From: Pithys albifrons albifrons
Taxonomy: Eukaryota; Chordata; Aves; Passeriformes; Thamnophilidae
Direction of reading: 5' to 3'
NCBI RefSeq assembly: GCF_047495875.1
Contig: NC_092461.1
Location: 93,874,431 to 93,938,430 of the forward strand
DNA: 64,000 nucleotides
In this document: positions 13,546-24,926 of the stretch, one piece after another
How positions within the stretch are numbered: the stretch's first letter is position 1
Layout: every line of letters starts with the position of its first letter
Program-made: the position numbers and the translations under genes
Notes under the pieces: model-generated
What the model saw: the letters and a program-made list of their open reading frames with translations, nothing else
What the model was told of the DNA's origin: nothing
Databases searched by the model: none

Positions 13546-13868
13546 CGTGGGCAGTTAAATGCCTCCCTGACATCCAATCCCGTCAGATCTCGGAAGCTAA
13601 GCAGGGTCAGCCCCGGATTAGTACTTGGATGGGAGACCTCCTGGGAAATGCCGGGTGCTGTAGGTTCTAGTCCTGAGGACTTCACTGGCACTGTCCAAGC
13701 TCGCTCAGCCGTGGCAGATGAACCTCAGGACTTAAACAGTGGGGCCAGTTCTGCGCACGCTGAGCCTCACCTAAAATCCACTGTGTAGGCTGGAAGGGCG
13801 CACGCCCACGTGGGGACAGCCCTTCCCAAATCTTCGTTCGCGAAGTTTGGCCATACATACATACATAC
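13546..13868 (+). mobile_element. 5S rRNA-derived SINE with RTE-LINE ends (5'-truncated)
   Basis: Order of parts. A short linker comes first (13551-13568, 'ggcagtta..gcctccctg'), matching the linker that follows the tRNA head in the copy at 58.55 kb. Next is a 5S rRNA-like segment (about 13569-13668) with 'gatctcggaagctaagcag' and 'gtacttggatgggagacc'. Then comes a segment matching the 5' UTR of the LINE at 24.9 kb (about 13670-13808 against 25209-25348). Last is the LINE 3' terminus (13808-13853 against 28874-28919, sharing 'cgttcgcgaag') and a (CATA)n tail. The 12-bp TSD at both ends shows that this is a complete insertion, so the missing tRNA head was lost by 5' truncation at insertion. 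Family: a tRNA/5S SINE mobilised by an AviRTE-like LINE (inference). Confidence 0.92.
13569..13668 (+). pseudogene. 5S rRNA-like segment within SINE
   Basis: This part follows vertebrate 5S rRNA from the region after its first ten or so bases to the 'gggtgctgtagg' 3' end. The internal control region is preserved: box A-like 'agctaagcagggtc' at 13595-13608 and box C-like 'ggatgggagacc' at 13627-13638. Those boxes bind TFIIIA in 5S genes (known), so this copy could carry its own pol III start signals even without the tRNA head (inference). It is not a working 5S gene: its start is changed, it has small indels, and it continues into LINE-like sequence instead of a T-run terminator. Confidence 0.88.
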
Positions 13869-13880
13869 ATTGCTATTTCT
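13869..13880 (+). repeat. Target-site duplication, right copy (SINE)
   Basis: Second copy of attgctatttct. It overlaps the end of the CATA tail by two bases, so the exact tail end is ambiguous by 1 or 2 nt. Confidence 0.9.
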
Positions 13881-16160
13881 TATTTCACTGTTAAAGATTT
13901 AATTCGGCAACAAAACATCAAAAATCAGCCAAAAAAAGATACACTTTTTATTTCTTAAAAACTCTGACTGTAAGGAGTTTTTACATGTAAGTAGCTTAAA
14001 AGTAAACAGTTTCATTAATGTCAGCATATGAGGAGAAGAAAAAGTATGTAAACCTCTTCAAATTCTTTCTTTGATAAATTGTAGCTTTGCCATGAGAAAT
14101 ATGAAACTGTGATTATTTAATTATACATGTTACATGATGTTACTCCTGCTTTAGTTTGGCTGAAAAGACTTCAGGAACACTCATATTGATTTCCCTACTG
14201 TATAGCAAGGGAGAATAGCTCTATAATTATGTTATTTCTTAGTTGAATTTGGGATTTGGGGGGGTGGTTAATTTCTTCTAAATTCAAATTAAGGGAGAAT
14301 TATATTTTCTTCCTCTGTGCCTAGATGAGAAAAATGTAATATATAAATAAGTCATATAAGAGTCCAAACTGGCAGCTGTTGTGGTGTATTAAATCAAAAT
14401 TAAAGAATGTAAAATAAGTATTGTTATCAATTTTGATGGCTTTTAAATAAGTCCTCATTCAAATGAAGTAATCAAAACTACATAGAATGAATGGCAGTTT
14501 ATGATGTTTACTTATTTTCCAAGGAACATAGTCCTTCATATTTTCTGTCTTTGTCACGAAGACTAAAAGTGAGCATGCAAGGAACATAATTATTATGTTG
14601 ATTTCTTATGATATACGTATATATATATATAAATAATTTAATGCTGACCTAAGAAAATAGAGTGCTTTTCTACTGAAGTCATACATTAGGGAAAAAAAAA
14701 AGAGTAAATTTACAATTGCTAGTAAAAACTCTATGGTCATAAAATGATGTATTGATTCAATACTGCTGGCACTGCACACACAACTTACTGGAAAAGAAAT
14801 ATTCAAAACACTGATGAGATATGCAATGAAAAATGAAAGAAATATTGGAGTATAACATGCTTTTAAGTTATTTATTAAAATTAGAATATTCATTAAAATA
14901 ATTGCCTAAAAAACATAGGGTATTATTAAACTGTTACACTATCAGCTTCCCAAACAGACTCAGGTGAAACTATTGACTGCCGTAATAATTGGTTTCTTCC
15001 ATTTTAATTCATGGATGTGAACAAGATCAATGTAACTACCTAATTGCTAAGAGACAGAAAAATGGAGTGGAGGACCTGCTTGTTTGCTTCTTATATTTTC
15101 AAACACTATTGCTAGTATTTGTGTAAAAGCAGGACTGAGCTATTACATCTTTTACCAGTAAAAAACACAGGAAAACATGTAAGGATGTGAATCCAATTGG
15201 AAATTTTCATTTTGCACCATGAAAATTAAGAAGGAAGAAAAAGGTGTAAGGTTAAGAATACTTCCTTGGCAAGGTTCATCAGTGATTCCATACTTTGCTG
15301 TACTTTGCTTTGACTTGAGTATACATGACTTTCTTTTATTTTTAGGACACTAGAGGAGGCTCAGGAGTCAGAATTGTTTCTTTTTTTAACAGGCAGAAAA
15401 AATTCAAAAGGTAACAACTGGATGGTGTGCTAGAAGAATGTACCCATTGTTCCTTGACACAACTTCAGGGCCTTCAGCTGAACTACATCAAGATTAATTC
15501 TGATCTTAGAGAACTATGCTTAAATACATGAATAAATGCTCCATAATAGTTTTCAATCCCATGAAAAATACACTCCCTGGCTTTTATGCATTCTGTACCA
15601 TCAGAAGGCCTAGAAAGGTGTTTGGCATTGGATTAGTTTTTTGTTGTGGTTTATTCTAGTTGTTGTTGGTGGTGGGTTTGTTTTGTTGTGGAGGTGTGGG
15701 TATTTTTTTGTGTGGTTTTGGTGTTGTTTTTTTTTTTTTTTTAGTTTAACACTTTTGGCTGTGGCTCTGTATTTTAGAATTTTTCATCACCCTGCTTCCT
15801 TGCTATGCCTGTTGCTTGTAATTTTTTTTTAAAACACCATTTTAGACTAGATGCATATACTGACTCCACAGGGTATTCGAAGAAATATATTCTATAGAGA
15901 CACTAGGTTCTAGATAGTCAGCATTCTGGAAGAGCTTAGCAGACCTTAATGTCATAAAGTTTTCATGCTATTTAGGTATCTAGGAGTTAAAGAGATGCAT
16001 TCTGCTCAAGAGAATTATGATATATTTCCTATTAACTGTAAAGTACAGAGTAGATAAATTTAACAACAGAATTAAAGTCAATCAACACCCTACAGTACAA
16101 TTCCCTCCATGACTGTTTTCCTTAGAATATAAAGTTTGTCTTGAGCATTTCTAAATTGAT
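13881..16160. other. Unique AT-rich region with G/T-rich tract
   Basis: No gene is seen. A TA dinucleotide run lies at 14613-14632, and a G/T-rich low-complexity tract (TTG/GGT units ending in a T run) lies at about 15636-15743. Small ORFs that pass through the tract are low-complexity artefacts. Confidence 0.55.
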
Positions 16161-17600
16161 CGTAGAAAGCATAGGTTGGAAGGGACTTTCAAAGACTATC
16201 CAGCCCAGTTTCTTAGCCAAGGTGGTTACTCCCCCACACTCTGATTAGGTTGCTCAGGATAGTGTCCAGCTGAGTTTAAAAATATCTCCAAGAGACGAAA
16301 TCCCACAGATTCTCCAGACACCTGATCTACCTGAATGACCACCACTTTATAATGAAAATGTTTCCCTTGCATCTAGTCAGAATTATACAGCTTGTGTCTA
16401 TTGCCTCTCCTGCTTCCACTGTGCACCTTTGACAGCAGCCTGGGTTCATCTTTCTATATCGTTCTGGTGCTAAGTCAATGTTTTCTATTGAAGAGCCCCA
16501 AACTGAATACAATACTTTGTATTTGATCACATAGAACTGAGTAGGGTACAAAATTCACTGCTTGAATTGTTGCCTGTCCTATATCTAATCTATCCAAGTA
16601 TGTGAATGGCCTTCACTGATGTCAGGGTGCACTGCTGACTGCTTCAGTTCAAGTGGTTTTCCACCTAGAAACCTTCATTCTGTAAAACTGCATTCTAGCC
16701 AGCTGACACCAAGACTGCAGCCCTGCATGAGTTTAGTCCATCCCCAGTTTATATTTACCAAAGCTGAACTTCATTCAGTTCATTTCTTTTCTCGGGATTG
16801 TGTGGTCCCTTGAACATCACCCTCATCCTCCAGCCTTTCTTCAGGCTGGTGTTGTCCAGAAGTGTATGGAAAGCATCTGTATAAGCATCTAGTTTGTTAG
16901 TGAAGACTTTGCAGGTCATGAGGTGAGAATAACAGCCTGTGGTTTCATGGACTCTCTTTCTTCCCCATCTTCAAGATGGTGGCTTTATTTCCTTTTTTCA
17001 GATTATCAGCAGCCTCACAACAACAGCAGCTAACTACCCCAGCTCTCTTATGTGTATTCTGTCTGTCCCCTCGGCCTTATGTTCATTCATATGCGGTAAG
17101 TGCATCTTCACTTAATCTTACCTCTATTATTGGCAATGCTGTTCTCACACAGATTCCGCTAACAGACCTGAGGACCTAGGAGGCATGTGGGCAAACATAA
17201 ACTGAAAAAATTAGGCAGAATAATACTGGGTGCCTTGACTTTCTCCATGGTATTTGTCACTATCTTTCCAGCCTCACTGAGAAGTAGTCCCACATTTCTT
17301 TCACCCTCCTATTATGCCAGAATGCTAGTAGAAGCCTTTCTGGCTGTCCTTCACATACCTCACAAGTTCCAGTCTAGCTTTGGCTTTCCTAGCTCTATCT
17401 CTGCATGCTTGGGCAATGCTTCTGCATTCCTACCACCTACCTTATCCCTGGCTTCCAGCTTCTGTGTTCTTCCTTTATCTAGTTAAGCTCAATCAGGAAT
17501 TCCTTGCTGATTCATATTGGCCTTCTGCCATGCTTGCTACAATAGTCATTGAAATATCAGCTCTCATATTAGATCAGATTTTCTGCAACTCTTTGAAATT
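16161..17600 (-). mobile_element. Long old CR1 LINE fragment, minus strand
   Basis: The plus-strand text begins 'cataggttggaagggactttc' (reverse complement of the CR1 3' UTR, terminal repeats lost). It runs through degraded 3' UTR and RT-equivalent sequence, including 'gttgctcagg', 'cagcctgggttcatc' and 'agccccaaactgaatacaata', which matches the 'gaactgaacacagtactc' word in the intact copy at 31 kb. It ends with older CR1 upstream sequence such as 'gctcaatcaggaattccttg' (17488-17507). There are many indels and no long frame, so it is much older than the copy at 30.5 kb. The right boundary is approximate, and the part beyond about 16900 is less certain. Confidence 0.7.
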
Positions 17601-18824
17601 TTAGCTCTTGATAATGCTTCAATTTCCTTTTTTTCATCTTTCTTTTTTTTTCCTTTTAATTTTTCTTTCATTTTAATTTCAGTTAATTTAATTTAGTTAC
17701 TGTGTTAGCTACCAGGAAATCAATAGTTACAGAACTATGAAACCGGACTAAAACTAGAACAAGTCAGCTTAGCACCACCTCTTATAATGGTCTGACACTT
17801 CTCATGGCCTGCTGTTTAACCAAACAAAACTTTGCCAAACCTCCAACCTTTCAGCTTTGGTCAAAATTTTGGGAATGCTCTGGCTATTTCTAGGAATAAG
17901 GCCAAGGAAAAAAAAGTAAAAAAGATGAAGTTAAAAAGAACAACAAAAAAAGACCCAACCTTCCCAAAAAGGCAATACATTCAAACATCTCTTTTAAAAG
18001 CTCAGCACCACTGTGGTTATATATGCAATTGTTTTATCAGATGTCAGTTTTACCGCTCCCTCCAAAATCCATTTAGATACCATGAAGAGTGACAAAAAGC
18101 AATTGCCAGTAACTGAGGGGTATGTACTGGAACTCATAATTCAGGCTGTCTCTTCCATTTTTCATACCTAGCAAAGCTACGTAACTGAAAAAAAGGGAAA
18201 AGCTCAAGGCAAATATGTTTTTAAAGATGTGGGTACTAGAATCTAGCACATTACACAAAAGCAAAGTGTAGCTACCCAGCATCACCTTCTACAAAGAAAG
18301 GCCTATGAAAGAACGTGGTTCCCTGTGGCTAATTACCCTGAGGGTGAGATGGGAACTACCAACTCTAGCAATGATCCATCAAGATCCTGTTTCTCATAGA
18401 TTCTGCCTGCCAGCTGAACTGGCCGCTCTGCAGTGCCTGGTGGAACTCAGGGGAAGCACTTGTTTTGCTCTTTTTGAAGATGAGGCTCTGGTTAGAATCC
18501 TTGTTGGAATTTCAAATATAAACATTTCATGAAAGTGCAAAGAGCATCACCTTTATGTTAAAAAACCAAAGCAAACCAAACAAACAACCCCTCTCCAAAA
18601 CAAGCAATAAAACCAAACAACAGCAACAAAAACATTTTAAAAAGGTACCACAAGCACCTCCCGTCTTAGTATAGCTGGTATTTTTATAGTCTAAAATTAT
18701 ATATACATGTCAAAATGTTTATTCATATAGAGAATTAAAGTCACCCCAGTGTTTCATGATAAGATATCTCTTGAATGTGATACAATTTGTTTGACTTCTC
18801 AAAGTTCACAGCCAGGAGGATTGG
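17601..18824. other. Unique region with pyrimidine- and CAAA-rich tracts
   Basis: A T-rich run occurs at 17629-17700 and a CAAA/CCAAA-rich tract at about 18560-18640. No gene or named repeat is supported. Confidence 0.55.
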
Positions 18825-19460
18825 TAACATGTTATGGGTTCACCTAGGTGGGCCTAGATTTGGGCTCTGAAGTTCGGACCAGGCCGAAGCTGTCAGCTGA
18901 CTTGAGCTGGGCTGAGCTAACAGCTGACCTCTTCTAGCCAGTAAGTTTGTATTCCATACCACATTATGACATCATCTCCAGGGAAGTAGGAACCAGTGTG
19001 GGAGTGGTTAAGGCAGTCGCTTCTCAACCTTCCTCTTGGGAGGACGCACGATGCTGTCCCAGAGGGGTTGGAGAGGACCAGGCCCACCACTGGCTCACAG
19101 GGTATCTCAGGAAAGTAAAATGTGTTGTTCTGGGTCTCTCCTTTCTGCTTGAGTTTGTCTCCCTGGGGAATAAGCTTCTTCTTAAGTAATGTGTAGTTAG
19201 GACAGTAGAATTTGTGTGTTCGTTAAGAAGTTGAGGTGGGGAACTTGTTGTTGTAGACTTGTGTGAGTGAATATTTGTACTCTCTTCTAATTGTCTCTTT
19301 CTTTCTGTGAAAAATATATGTAGTTTTAGTATAAACGCAGTTTGAAGTGTTTGCTTTCCTTTCCCCTCTCTTTTTCTCCCTTTCCCTAGTGCTAGGAGGG
19401 AGGCTTTTCTCTCTGTTCTTGGGGGTTTGGCAGTTGCTTATCTCAAACCAAGACATAACA
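18825..19460 (+). mobile_element. Solo LTR of an ERVL-type endogenous retrovirus, with 5-bp TSD
   Basis: The LTR itself spans 18830-19455 (626 bp), starts TGTTATGGGTT and ends CCAAGACA. It is flanked on both sides by the 5-mer taaca (18825-18829 and 19456-19460). A 5-bp duplication and TG...CA ends fit ERVL. Inside lies 'gtattccatacca..atgacatcat', a word common to avian ERVL LTRs, and a 3' part 'tatatgtagttttagtataaac' then a pyrimidine-rich stretch that aligns with the LTR at 41.7 kb. No internal retroviral sequence adjoins it, so it is a solo LTR left by LTR-LTR recombination. The orientation assumes the 3' pyrimidine-rich end is U5. Confidence 0.9.
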
Positions 19461-20359
19461 TCATGCTGAAAAAAAATGAGAAACACTCATCTAGGTACTG
19501 GACCTTTAAGAGAATGAACAGTCTGAAATATTGGTAACATTCAAATACCTGAGGAATTTCATCTTCTCATGCTTGAGCCCTGGTTCAGCATAAATGCCAC
19601 ACAGATGCCTAACTTTAACATAACAGAGCTTATTACCCACATCAGTGAGGTATTGCTAAACTACTTCACCACGCAGGTGGAGGGTGCAATTTTGAAGGCT
19701 ACTGAACACTATGAATATCTCAATGTATAACAATTCCAGAAACACCTGTGTTAAATAACTTTTCACTGATTCAGTATGAAAATGCATGGTGTTGAATAGT
19801 CCTTTGAATTAAATGCCTTGCCAACAAGCCACAGGTGTACACCACAGGAGCACATGATAATGTAATTGTGAAGGATGTGATGACAGCTCTCCATCCATAA
19901 TACCACTTTCCCAAGATGCAATCATGCATCTATTTAATATGTAGGTATGTTCTAACTAGTTTCAGAATCATCTAAGCAGGCAGTATCAATGCCAAAAGTA
20001 GTACTAAGCAGGAAAGAAAAAAAAAACAAACAACAAACAACAAAAAAAAACCCCAACCCCCCCATGTAAATCACATTTAAAACTGATTGAATCCAGTCCC
20101 AGAAGGGACAAAATAAAACTATCACTCACTCAGACCCCACAAAAGAACCCCACAAAAATATATGCTAATATTTTTAAATAGATAGGATAACTTTGATCTG
20201 TAATATTTTAAAATTGAGGGCCTGCCAAATGCTTTCCTTACACAACACATTAGTACAGAAAATACTGACAAGATAAATACTCCAAATATGTTGAAATCTA
20301 TAGACAAATTCTATTAATTGTTTAAGATCTACAGGTTAGTTACAAACTCTGTGGCTGTT
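19461..20359. other. Unique region
   Basis: No gene is seen. An A/C-rich low-complexity run lies at about 20018-20064. Confidence 0.55.
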
Positions 20360-21135
20360 TGTCCTAGTTACAGTGGCCAGGACCAGTTTATCACTGTGTG
20401 GGTGTAATCAAAACTGCATATTCTACACCCCCTATGTCATTACGCATGAAATAATGGATCGCTTGCAGCATATGCCCAGGGCACACCTGACACCTCAGGC
20501 TACAAGCTGGGTGTTAAAAACCCCTGAGAGGCAGGGCAATGTTTCTCTTTTCACACCAGTGACTCAGATGTGATAACTCCTCTTTGGGGAGGCACTAGCA
20601 GCTTTACACCCAGCCTGGGGGATTGTGTCTGCTAATGGGCTGTTAGCGACTGGCATAATAGGCAGTTGCAATGACCTAGACCATCAAAGATTCTAAAAAT
20701 ACCCCATGACTCACAGAGTTAAATCACCGATTGTGAAACTCCCCACCCTGGGGGGACGTACTGGACATTCCCTCCTCAACTGAGCATATATAATCTTGGG
20801 GGTTTAGGACTTCTGGTACCACTTGTCAGATGCAGAGGAGGATCAGAATGTCAACAGGACTGCCATTGCCACTTTCAACAGGACTGCAACTACCACCTTC
20901 ATCAACAGATTTTCCTTTCCTTTTAATTTGTAGTCAAGGGGATCACATGGTACTCAGTAGAGGGGCTAACGTGCCTCAGGGTGCTGAGTTATCTACCTGA
21001 TTTTTGTGGGTTAAAATCATTTTTTCCCCTTTATCATTGTATTTATTGTAACCTTTTAATGTAAATTGTAACTGACTTGCAATCTCTCTTGAGTCAGGTT
21101 CATTTCTCCCTCCGGTTTGCCTTTAAACCAGCACA
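20360..21135 (+). mobile_element. Probable LTR (TGTCCTAG...CCAGCACA type)
   Basis: This 776-bp block starts TGTCCTAGTT and ends AACCAGCACA, an imperfect inverted repeat of the TGTCCT...AGGACA kind typical of common avian LTRs. A TATA-like 'catatataat' (20785-20794) is followed by a plausible R region and a T-rich 3' part. Flanking pentamers (ctgtt and gtatt) do not match well, so the TSD is decayed or the ends are off by some bases. No retroviral coding sequence adjoins it. The ERV class is uncertain, most likely ERVL or ERVK. Confidence 0.7.
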
Positions 21136-21259
21136 GTATTGTACATTTCTATTGCACAAATAAATTGTCAGTGGTTTTTAAATAAATGTATTTCGGTTCT
21201 ATAGACACTGACTGATGTTAGTCCTATGCTCTGAAATAGAATTTGTGCAAGTACTAGCT

Positions 21260-21515
21260 ACGACCTAAACATTTTTGGAGGAGTTCTGTCAGACTCAGTA
21301 CATCCTCCATGTTCCTTCCCCCTCTCTGTACCCAAGCTTAATCCTGCCCTCAGATGTGCTGTCCAATCCCCTCCAAACCCCGCCCCTATCAGGACCCTTT
21401 ATAAAGCAAAACCCAAACAGAAATAAATTGCTTTCTATATGTTCTCCACCAAATCTATGTTTGTGTGAGTTATCTCGGGAGTGTGTCCCCCACCTCGGTC
21501 CCGAGAGAGTCCTAT
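21260..21515 (+). mobile_element. ERV1-like LTR fragment (TATA, polyA signal, U5)
   Basis: A compact promoter-like arrangement is visible: GC boxes 'ccccgcccct' near 21377, 'tttataaa' at 21390-21397, 'aataaa' at 21422-21427 about 27 bp later, then a GTGTGAGTT...'cgggagtgtgtcccccacctc' block. Close spacing of TATA and polyadenylation signals in a short R region followed by a GGGAG..TCCC U5 is characteristic of gammaretrovirus-like (ERV1) LTRs. The 5' boundary is not clear and no TSD was found. Class assignment is by architecture only. Confidence 0.55.
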
Positions 21516-23030
21516 AAGGTTAAAATTCCAGTTTGATTTGATGTTGGTAAGAAATCTGAAGAAAATAATCAAGCACAGCTGGTAGAAAACCTTCTTCTGA
21601 ATTATTTCACAATTAAAATAAAAAAAAGGATACATTACATATGAAGGTTTTTGATCAGTAAATAGAAACTTAGAGTGTCTTAAAATATCCTGTAGAGTGA
21701 TAAAGTGATTGCCAAAGCACAGTTCCATCCACATTCACAAATGAATACTGCCCTGTGTTTTACTGTCTTTTTGTGGAGCAGACAGCCTAAAGGTTCAGTC
21801 AGGAAGACTTAATTTTCTCATGATTACAATTAAGAGAACCCGCACTGCCAGAGCTGATGACTGGATGAAGGCAAGCTCTACTACTATATATGACTCAAGA
21901 ATCGATAGGGAATTTGGCTAAAACTAGTAAGAAGAAGAGCAAAGTCAGATGGACAGAGTCTCCCCTTGCTCCTCTCAGCTTTTGGTATGACTTTTGATTT
22001 GAATCTTTTCCACTAGCTTGGGCAGTTCACGGCTGAGTATATTTGTACAAAAATTTGTATAGCAGTTAAACTGTGTAAAACTTGTTTATTAGCTCATGTG
22101 TCTTTACCTTGTTTCAATTACAAAAATTTAAATTAGCATTCTTACAAGTAGCTACAAATTTGTGACAAGTTCAGCCCAAGCTCACTGTATTACAGTTGAA
22201 ACTTTGCCTTTAGTTTCCTCCCTTGTGTCTGCCAATTTTCAATAAGGACAATGTTCACTCACCTTTTACCCATAGCCTAATTATGAAAATTTTGAATAGA
22301 AATTCTGTGGGGATAAGGATGAGCAAATCTGTCAGAACCCAATCTGCAAAGATGCTAAAAAAGTGAATCATGGAATCACAGAATAAACTCTTTCCATCCA
22401 CAAAAGCCAGTTTGTCAGATTCATGTCATTGAATTACCACAAATATGATTCAGTAGCTCCTTCCATTAACTTGTATCTAGTTGTCCACTCAATTCTGGTG
22501 CAGACTCTTTCCTCAAAATGCTATATACCTAGTAGTGCTGAAAATTTTCCCTCACACTACTGTTCTGTTAATGCCTTTCCTTCTGCTTTTATGTCTCTCA
22601 CACATAAGCAACAGTTACAGACTCAGTCCTTTTCAACTCTTCTGTGCATATGTATGCATACCACACACATCTCTCTCTCTGTGCCTTCTCGACAATAGAA
22701 TCCAGATCATGTTTTAGAAAGAAACATGTCCTATGTCATAATCTTTGAGGTACTATGTTTTTAATAGCTATCAACATGATTGATATCAATGCCTAAGTGC
22801 AAGACTTGAAGGGATTAAACTATGAGACTAAAGCCAAAATGCCAGGGTCTCTGGTAAAACTACAATGAAAGCCAAACTCTCTGATGGGCACAGTGGTGAT
22901 AACATGCACTGACCAATGGATGTCTCCTGATTCTGTAGATGTGTTCAGAAAACTCAAACCCCAAGAAATATATTTTCCCTTATATTCAGCTCCACACATG
23001 GTGGATTCATCTCCTCAATGAATTAAAAAA
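21516..23030. other. Unique region; isolated CR1-tail-like word
   Basis: No gene is seen. At about 22367-22386 'aatcatggaatcacagaata' resembles a CR1 terminal repeat on the minus strand, but no recognisable CR1 body follows. Confidence 0.5.
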
Positions 23031-24042
23031 ATGGCTTGATGCCTGTGCCCAGAGTGCTGCTAAACGGAGTGAAATCCAGCTGGTGGGTGGTCGTAAGCAG
23101 GTTTTTCTGAGGCTCAGTGCTGGGGACAGTTCTGTTTAATATCTTTATTAATCTGATTGAGGGGTTAGAGTGCACCCTTGGTAAGTTCACAGACAGCATG
23201 AGTAGCATTGTTGATCTGCTGGACCGTGGGAAGGCTACAGAGGGCTCTGGACAGGCTGAATAAATGGGCTGAGAAAAATTGTATAACATTCAATAAGGTG
23301 AAATGTTGAGTCCTGCACTCGAGTCACAACACTGTCAAGCAGAGCTAAAGGCTGTGGGAAGAGCGGCTGGAAAGCTGCCCAGAGGAAAAGGACCTGGGTG
23401 TACTAGTCAACAGCTGCTGAACAGGAGCCCGTAGCATGCCCAGGTGGCCAAGGCCAATGGCATCCTGACCTGTATCATAAATAGTGTGGTCAGCAGGACT
23501 AGGGAAGTTCTAGAGTCCCCCTGTGCTTGGCAGTGGTGAGGCTGTACCTTCAATTCTGTGTTAAATTTTGAGCCCCTTGCTACAAGACAGACATTTAGGT
23601 GCTCAAGCGTGTCCAGGGAAGGGCAACAAAGCTGGTGAAATGTCTGGAGTACAAGTCCTTTCAGGAGCAGCTGAGGGAGCTGGGGTTTCTTAGCCTGGGT
23701 AAAAGGAGGCTACGAGGAGACCTTATCACTCTCTACAAGTACCAGAAAGGAGTCTGTATTGAGTTTAGGGTTAGTCTCTTCTCCCAGGTAACAAGTGATA
23801 GAAAGAGAGGAAAAGGCCTCAAGTAGACATATGAAAGGTTTAGATTTTATGTTAGGAAACTTTTCTTCACTGAAAGGGTTGTCAAGCACTGGAACAGGTT
23901 GCCAGGGAAGTGGTGGAGTCACCATCCCTACACTTGTAAATGACTCTTACAGACGTGGTTTAGTGATGGACTTGGCAGTGGTTAAGGGTTGGACTTGATG
24001 ATCTTAATGATTTTTACCAAGCTAAATGATTCTATGATTCTC
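23031..24042 (+). mobile_element. CR1 LINE 3' half, plus strand
   Basis: A 5'-truncated CR1 starting inside the RT domain. The nucleotide text parallels the intact copy: 'atgcctgtgcccagag', 'aggctcagtgctggggac' (the GSVLGP region), 'gacctgggtgtactagtcaac' (DLGVLID), then the frame '[43 protein letters not shown]' from 23599, interrupted only in this quotation. It continues through the C terminus ('gttgccagggaagtggtggag') to the terminal 'gattctatgattctctg' at 24028-24044. There are several frame breaks. The ORF2 C-terminal stretch is the best preserved part. Confidence 0.92.
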
Positions 24043-24914
24043 TGTTCTTTGCTTTTGTAGTATTGATATTTTCTCTTTTTGCTCAATCTTGTAGTCAAAC
24101 CCTAATTCTGATCTTTTGAACATCACAGTGTAAAGTAATCCGGTATTATGCATTCCTTCCCAAGTCATAAAAGAGAATAAGACAGGTCATGAAGAAACAT
24201 ATTTGCTGACAGGTAAACAGCTTTGATAACCTAATTGCCAAACACAACAAAAATCAAGAGACTCACAAAAATTGATTTAACTAAGTAATAATGCCTTCTT
24301 TGTTTGCATCCTTCTGATCAGTGTTTTCATAAGGTTATAGAATAATAGACCAAAGTTTCTGTCGTGGATGAGATTAAAAACCAGGCCCAACTACAGAAAA
24401 AAAAATCTCCATGCTTAAATGTATCTATGTTGTAGTACTTCATACTTGAAAGTCTATGGTCATAAAGGAGAAAGCAAAGCACACACTGTCCTTTGAGGGT
24501 TAGGGAATTAAAAAAAAAAATCAATGACGCTTTGCAGTGAGTGAAATGGTGTCAACTTCTATCTATATTGTAGAGAACATGGCATCCAAATATTCTCAAA
24601 GAGCAGCAAAGATTTTTAGATGAATAATGTACAGCACATTATTAAGATTTCAATGGTTACAACCTATCCTAAAAAAAAGCCCCACTGTTTCAGTAAAAAT
24701 ATATTGAAGAATATAACCTATAATCAAGAATACAGCTGTCATGGAATTAATTGTACACTTTAAACATAATGAAAATCAAATGCTGGTAAATTATTGACGT
24801 GGCTTAACCTGAGAAGTATGGAAGCTAACAGAAGCTAACACCTCAAGGCTGATGGGATAAGCCAGTCTTCAAGCAAACTGATTTATTCAAACAAAGCTGA
24901 TTTCTTAGTGTTAT
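24043..24914. other. Unique region left of the RTE-type LINE
   Basis: AT-rich with no gene. The decamer gaagctaaca is tandemly doubled near 24823-24840. Confidence 0.55.
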
Positions 24915-24926
24915 AGTTCTTTTAGG
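24915..24926 (+). repeat. Target-site duplication, left copy (RTE-type LINE)
   Basis: agttcttttagg here recurs at 28947-28958 after the LINE tail. The last two bases (gg) could belong either to the duplication or to the element's first two bases, which matters for the ribozyme model. Confidence 0.9.

Noticed and set aside
13569..13668. A working 5S rRNA gene
   Set aside because: It has an altered start and indels, no T-run terminator follows, and it sits inside a SINE with target-site duplications.
22367..22386. A further minus-strand CR1 starting at a tail-like word
   Set aside because: No CR1 body follows the tail-like word, so it is too little to call.
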